Source: an archaeon
GTDB lineage: Archaea > Nanobdellota > Nanobdellia > Pacearchaeales > GW2011-AR1
Assembly (NCBI GenBank): GCA_030593225.1
Contig: JAUVHP010000007.1
Span: forward strand, 1-21,650
Reading direction: 5' to 3'
Length of the DNA stretch: 21,650 nucleotides
The position numbers were made by a program, and so were the translations under genes. Positions 20,177 to 21,650 of this stretch are shown one piece after another. Each line of letters begins with the position of its first letter. Position 1 is the first letter of the stretch. The notes under the pieces were generated by a model. It made no database searches. It was not told where the DNA came from and saw nothing but the letters and a program-made list of their open reading frames with translations.

Positions 20177-20258
20177 GCCTCGGTCGCATAGTGGTTATTG
20201 CACCAGATTGCTAATCTGGACCCTTCGGGGTGGGCAGGTTCAATTCCTGCCCGAGGCG
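20177..20258 (+). tRNA. tRNA-Ser (anticodon GCU)
   Basis: The acceptor stem GCCTCGG/CCGAGGC (20177-20183, 20251-20257) has discriminator G, as expected for serine. The anticodon stem CCAGA/TCTGG carries loop TTGCTAA, giving GCU. A long variable arm capped by CTTCGG marks a class II tRNA. The T arm GGCAG-GTTCAATTC-CTGCC is normal. There is no intron and no encoded CCA. TATA-like sequence about 23-27 bp upstream suggests a leaderless precursor. Confidence 0.95.
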
Positions 20259-20265
20259 TTTTTTT
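20259..20265 (+). terminator. T7 run after tRNA-Ser
   Basis: Seven T residues directly follow the tRNA discriminator base, a typical archaeal tRNA terminator. Confidence 0.6.
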
Positions 20266-20311
20266 ACAAAACCTAAGAAACTTTTATAAATAACTTTAAT
20301 TTAAATTTAAT

Positions 20312-20581
20312 ATGACAAAAGAGGAATTAAAAAATAAAGATTTTTTTGAAGATAGAATTTATTATTCTCTGGGAATTTTAAGTATTCTTTTAGCATTCTT
20401 TAATCCAATTGCTTCACTTGTCTCAGGAGTTTTAGGATTCAATTATAGCAGAAAATCAAATTATTCTCTTCAGAAAAAAACAAAAAAATTTAGCATTATT
20501 GGAATTATATTAAGTGTTATAATGATTATCTTTTATGTAAGTATACAAGTAATAATGTTACAATCAAATGGTATTTTTTAA
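20312..20581 (+). CDS. Small two-helix membrane protein (89 aa), DUF4190-like
   Basis: The 89-aa protein has helix 1 around residues 17-44 (YYSLGILSILLAFFNPIASLVSGVLGF), a basic loop with KKTKKF, and helix 2 around 61-82 (IIGIILSVIMIIFYVSIQVIML). The pattern of a small-residue-rich first helix, a loop and a second helix recalls DUF4190-type membrane proteins, whose function is unknown. TTTATAAA at 20283-20290 is centred 26 bp before the ATG, so it is leaderless. The pilin-like gene starts 2 bp after its stop, so they are probably co-transcribed. Confidence 0.65.
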   Translation: MTKEELKNKDFFEDRIYYSLGILSILLAFFNPIASLVSGVLGFNYSRKSNYSLQKKTKKFSIIGIILSVIMIIFYVSIQVIMLQSNGIF

Positions 20582-20582
20582 G

Positions 20583-21131
20583 ATGAAAAATCGTAAAGCA
20601 GCTATGGAGATGAGTGTTGGAACTATTGTTACAATTGTTCTTTTAATGACTGTTTTAATTTTAGGTCTTGTTTTAGTGAGGACTATTTTTACAGGGGCTA
20701 CTGACAATATTGGAAGCATAGATGAAGCTGTGAAAGCAGAAATAAGTAAATTATTCTCAGAAGATAATACAAAAAAGATTGTTATTTATCCCCCAACACA
20801 AAAAATATCTATTAAAAAAGGCGACTCTGGAGGATTTGGTTTTTCAATAAGAAATAATAAACAAACAGATGGAAGTTTTTCTTATGTAGTAGATTTTGTT
20901 GAAAAAGACCCTAATTGTAAAATGTCTGATACCCAAGCCAAAAGTTTGATTAATCTTGGAGGCAAAGGGACAGTACAAATTCCTTCTGGAAGTGCATTAG
21001 ACCCACCTATTTTAGTTGAATTTAAAATTCCAGAAGAGGCCTCACTTTGTAGTATTAGATATGGAATTAATGTTAAAGAAAGCGGTCAAGCATATTTGCC
21101 TACAGTCACAGTAGATTTAGAAATCAAATAA
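20583..21131 (+). CDS. Type IV pilin-like/archaellin-like secreted protein
   Basis: The 182-aa protein starts MKNRKAAMEMSVGTIVTIVLLMTVLILGLVLVRTIF. A short basic leader followed by a small-residue pair and a long hydrophobic helix is the class III (prepilin peptidase) signal, with cleavage likely before MEMSVG. The rest is a beta-rich ectodomain (KIVIYPPTQKISIKKGDSGGFGFSIRN, then VQIPSG and a final TVTVDLEIK) with two cysteines (NCKMS, SLCSI) that could form a disulfide. It could be a pilin, a pseudopilin or a surface protein exported by that route. An in-frame ATG at 20568 overlaps the previous stop; I prefer 20583 because it leaves a normal short leader. Confidence 0.65.
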   Translation: MKNRKAAMEMSVGTIVTIVLLMTVLILGLVLVRTIFTGATDNIGSIDEAVKAEISKLFSEDNTKKIVIYPPTQKISIKKGDSGGFGFSIRNNKQTDGSFSYVVDFVEKDPNCKMSDTQAKSLINLGGKGTVQIPSGSALDPPILVEFKIPEEASLCSIRYGINVKESGQAYLPTVTVDLEIK

Positions 21132-21146
21132 TTGTAATAGACTAAA

Positions 21147-21650
21147 TTTTTAAAATCCTTTTTCTTGAATAAAATATTGCAGATTTTTTTTAAAAATCTT
21201 TATACTCGTAACTATTAAAATACTCGCCCTTCGGGATTAATTTTACAAAATTCTTAAATAGTTTGTTTTGTAAAATTAATTTATTGCAGATTTTTTTCAA
21301 AAATCTTTATACTCGTAACTATTAAAATACTCGCCCTTCGGGATTAATTTTGCAAATTCTTAAATAGTTTGTTTGCAAAATTAATTTATTGCAGATTCGC
21401 TGAATTTTTGAATGCGAATCTTTATACTCGCAAGCATTGAAACGCTCGCCCTTCGGGATTAATTTTGCAAATTCTTAAATAGTTTGTTTGCAAAATTAAT
21501 TTATACAAAAATTTCTTCCTGAAATTTTTGATACTCCTTACATAAAAGTGTCGCCCGTTGGGATTAATTTTGCAAATTCTTAAATAGTTTGTTTGCAAAA
21601 TTAATTTATTGCAGATTCGCTGAATTTTTGAATGCGAATCTTTATACTCG
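21147..21650 (+). repeat. Tandem array of promoter-plus-hairpin units
   Basis: At least four units of 105-115 bp, plus a fifth cut by the right edge, follow the pilin-like gene. Each contains hairpin A (for example 21181-21199, 21288-21306, 21393-21421, 21506-21530), a CTTCGG- or CGTTGG-centred short hairpin, and a long inverted repeat ATTAATTTTGCAAA/TTTGCAAAATTAAT (15-14 bp) around a constant 15-nt loop containing CTTAAATA. Each CTTAAATA is centred 26 bp before an A at the base of the next hairpin A. The first unit is served by TTTTAAAA at 21147-21154. Hairpin A changes with compensation between units: AGATTTTT/AAAAATCT, AGATTCGC/GCGAATCT, CAAAAATTTC/GAAATTTTTG. No ORF is seen. I read it as an array of small RNA genes. 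Confidence 0.6.

Noticed and set aside
21175..21650. CRISPR array
   Set aside because: The repeats are long with an internal promoter-like loop, the intervening segments are self-complementary and reused between units, and no cas gene is present.
21175..21650. Integron-like attC sites
   Set aside because: Structure with variable sequence is similar in spirit, but there are no gene cassettes between sites and no integrase.

Overview
The window looks like a chromosomal segment of a small-genome, AT-rich DPANN-type archaeon (Pacearchaeota/Woesearchaeota-like; this is inferred from gene content and no search was run). Archaeal markers are EF-2 with the diphthamide histidine, EF-1 alpha, the archaeal DnaG primase, RNase HII, an initiator tRNA with an A1-U72 pair, a class III-signal pilin-like protein and an S-layer-like surface protein. 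Most first genes have a TATA box (TTTAAATA or TTTATAAA) whose centre lies about 26 bp upstream of the start codon, so most transcripts appear leaderless. I used this rule to choose starts and to find small genes and RNAs.

Layout: 1-800 holds a predicted minus-strand RNA with three UUCG-capped hairpins, a 47-codon ORF, a cluster of inverted repeats, and tRNA-Leu(UAA) followed by a structured unit ending in a copy of the tRNA tail. 802-3976 holds a nucleoside phosphorylase (-), EF-2 (+) and a 105-bp structured repeat starting inside the EF-2 stop codon. 4030-5560 holds a small two-helix membrane protein and a minus-strand zinc-finger/membrane gene cluster. 5631-8736 holds an antitoxin with a decayed RelE toxin, EF-1 alpha, a small unknown, a helical-repeat protein and an exported beta-barrel-like protein. 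9052-13414 holds DnaG, an apparent insertion (DNA glycosylase-like gene plus hicBA) bounded by a 19-bp copy of the dnaG 3' end, a second 105-bp repeat, a RelBE-type module, a membrane protein, and another segment bounded by a decayed copy of that gene's 3' end. 13502-19822 holds a lipoprotein, the S-layer-like protein, an SMC-type ATPase with a Rad50-like zinc hook, RNase HII and a CmpB-like membrane protein. 19823-20258 holds two tRNA-tailed units, initiator tRNA-Met and tRNA-Ser. 20312-21131 holds a membrane protein and a pilin-like protein. 21147 to the right edge is a tandem array of about 105-115 bp units, each with a TATA-like box in the loop of a long inverted repeat and each predicted to start an RNA at the base of a covarying hairpin.

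Three themes stand out: (1) families of structured DNA/RNA elements whose helices differ by compensatory changes (tRNA-tailed units, 105-bp elements, right-edge array); (2) segments inserted exactly at gene 3' ends, with the 3' end copied at the far side (tRNA-Leu, tRNA-iMet twice, dnaG, the 12271 gene); (3) heavy use of leaderless promoters, including for tRNAs. The window mixes core information processing (translation factors, primase, SMC, RNase HII, tRNAs) with three toxin-antitoxin loci and surface proteins.
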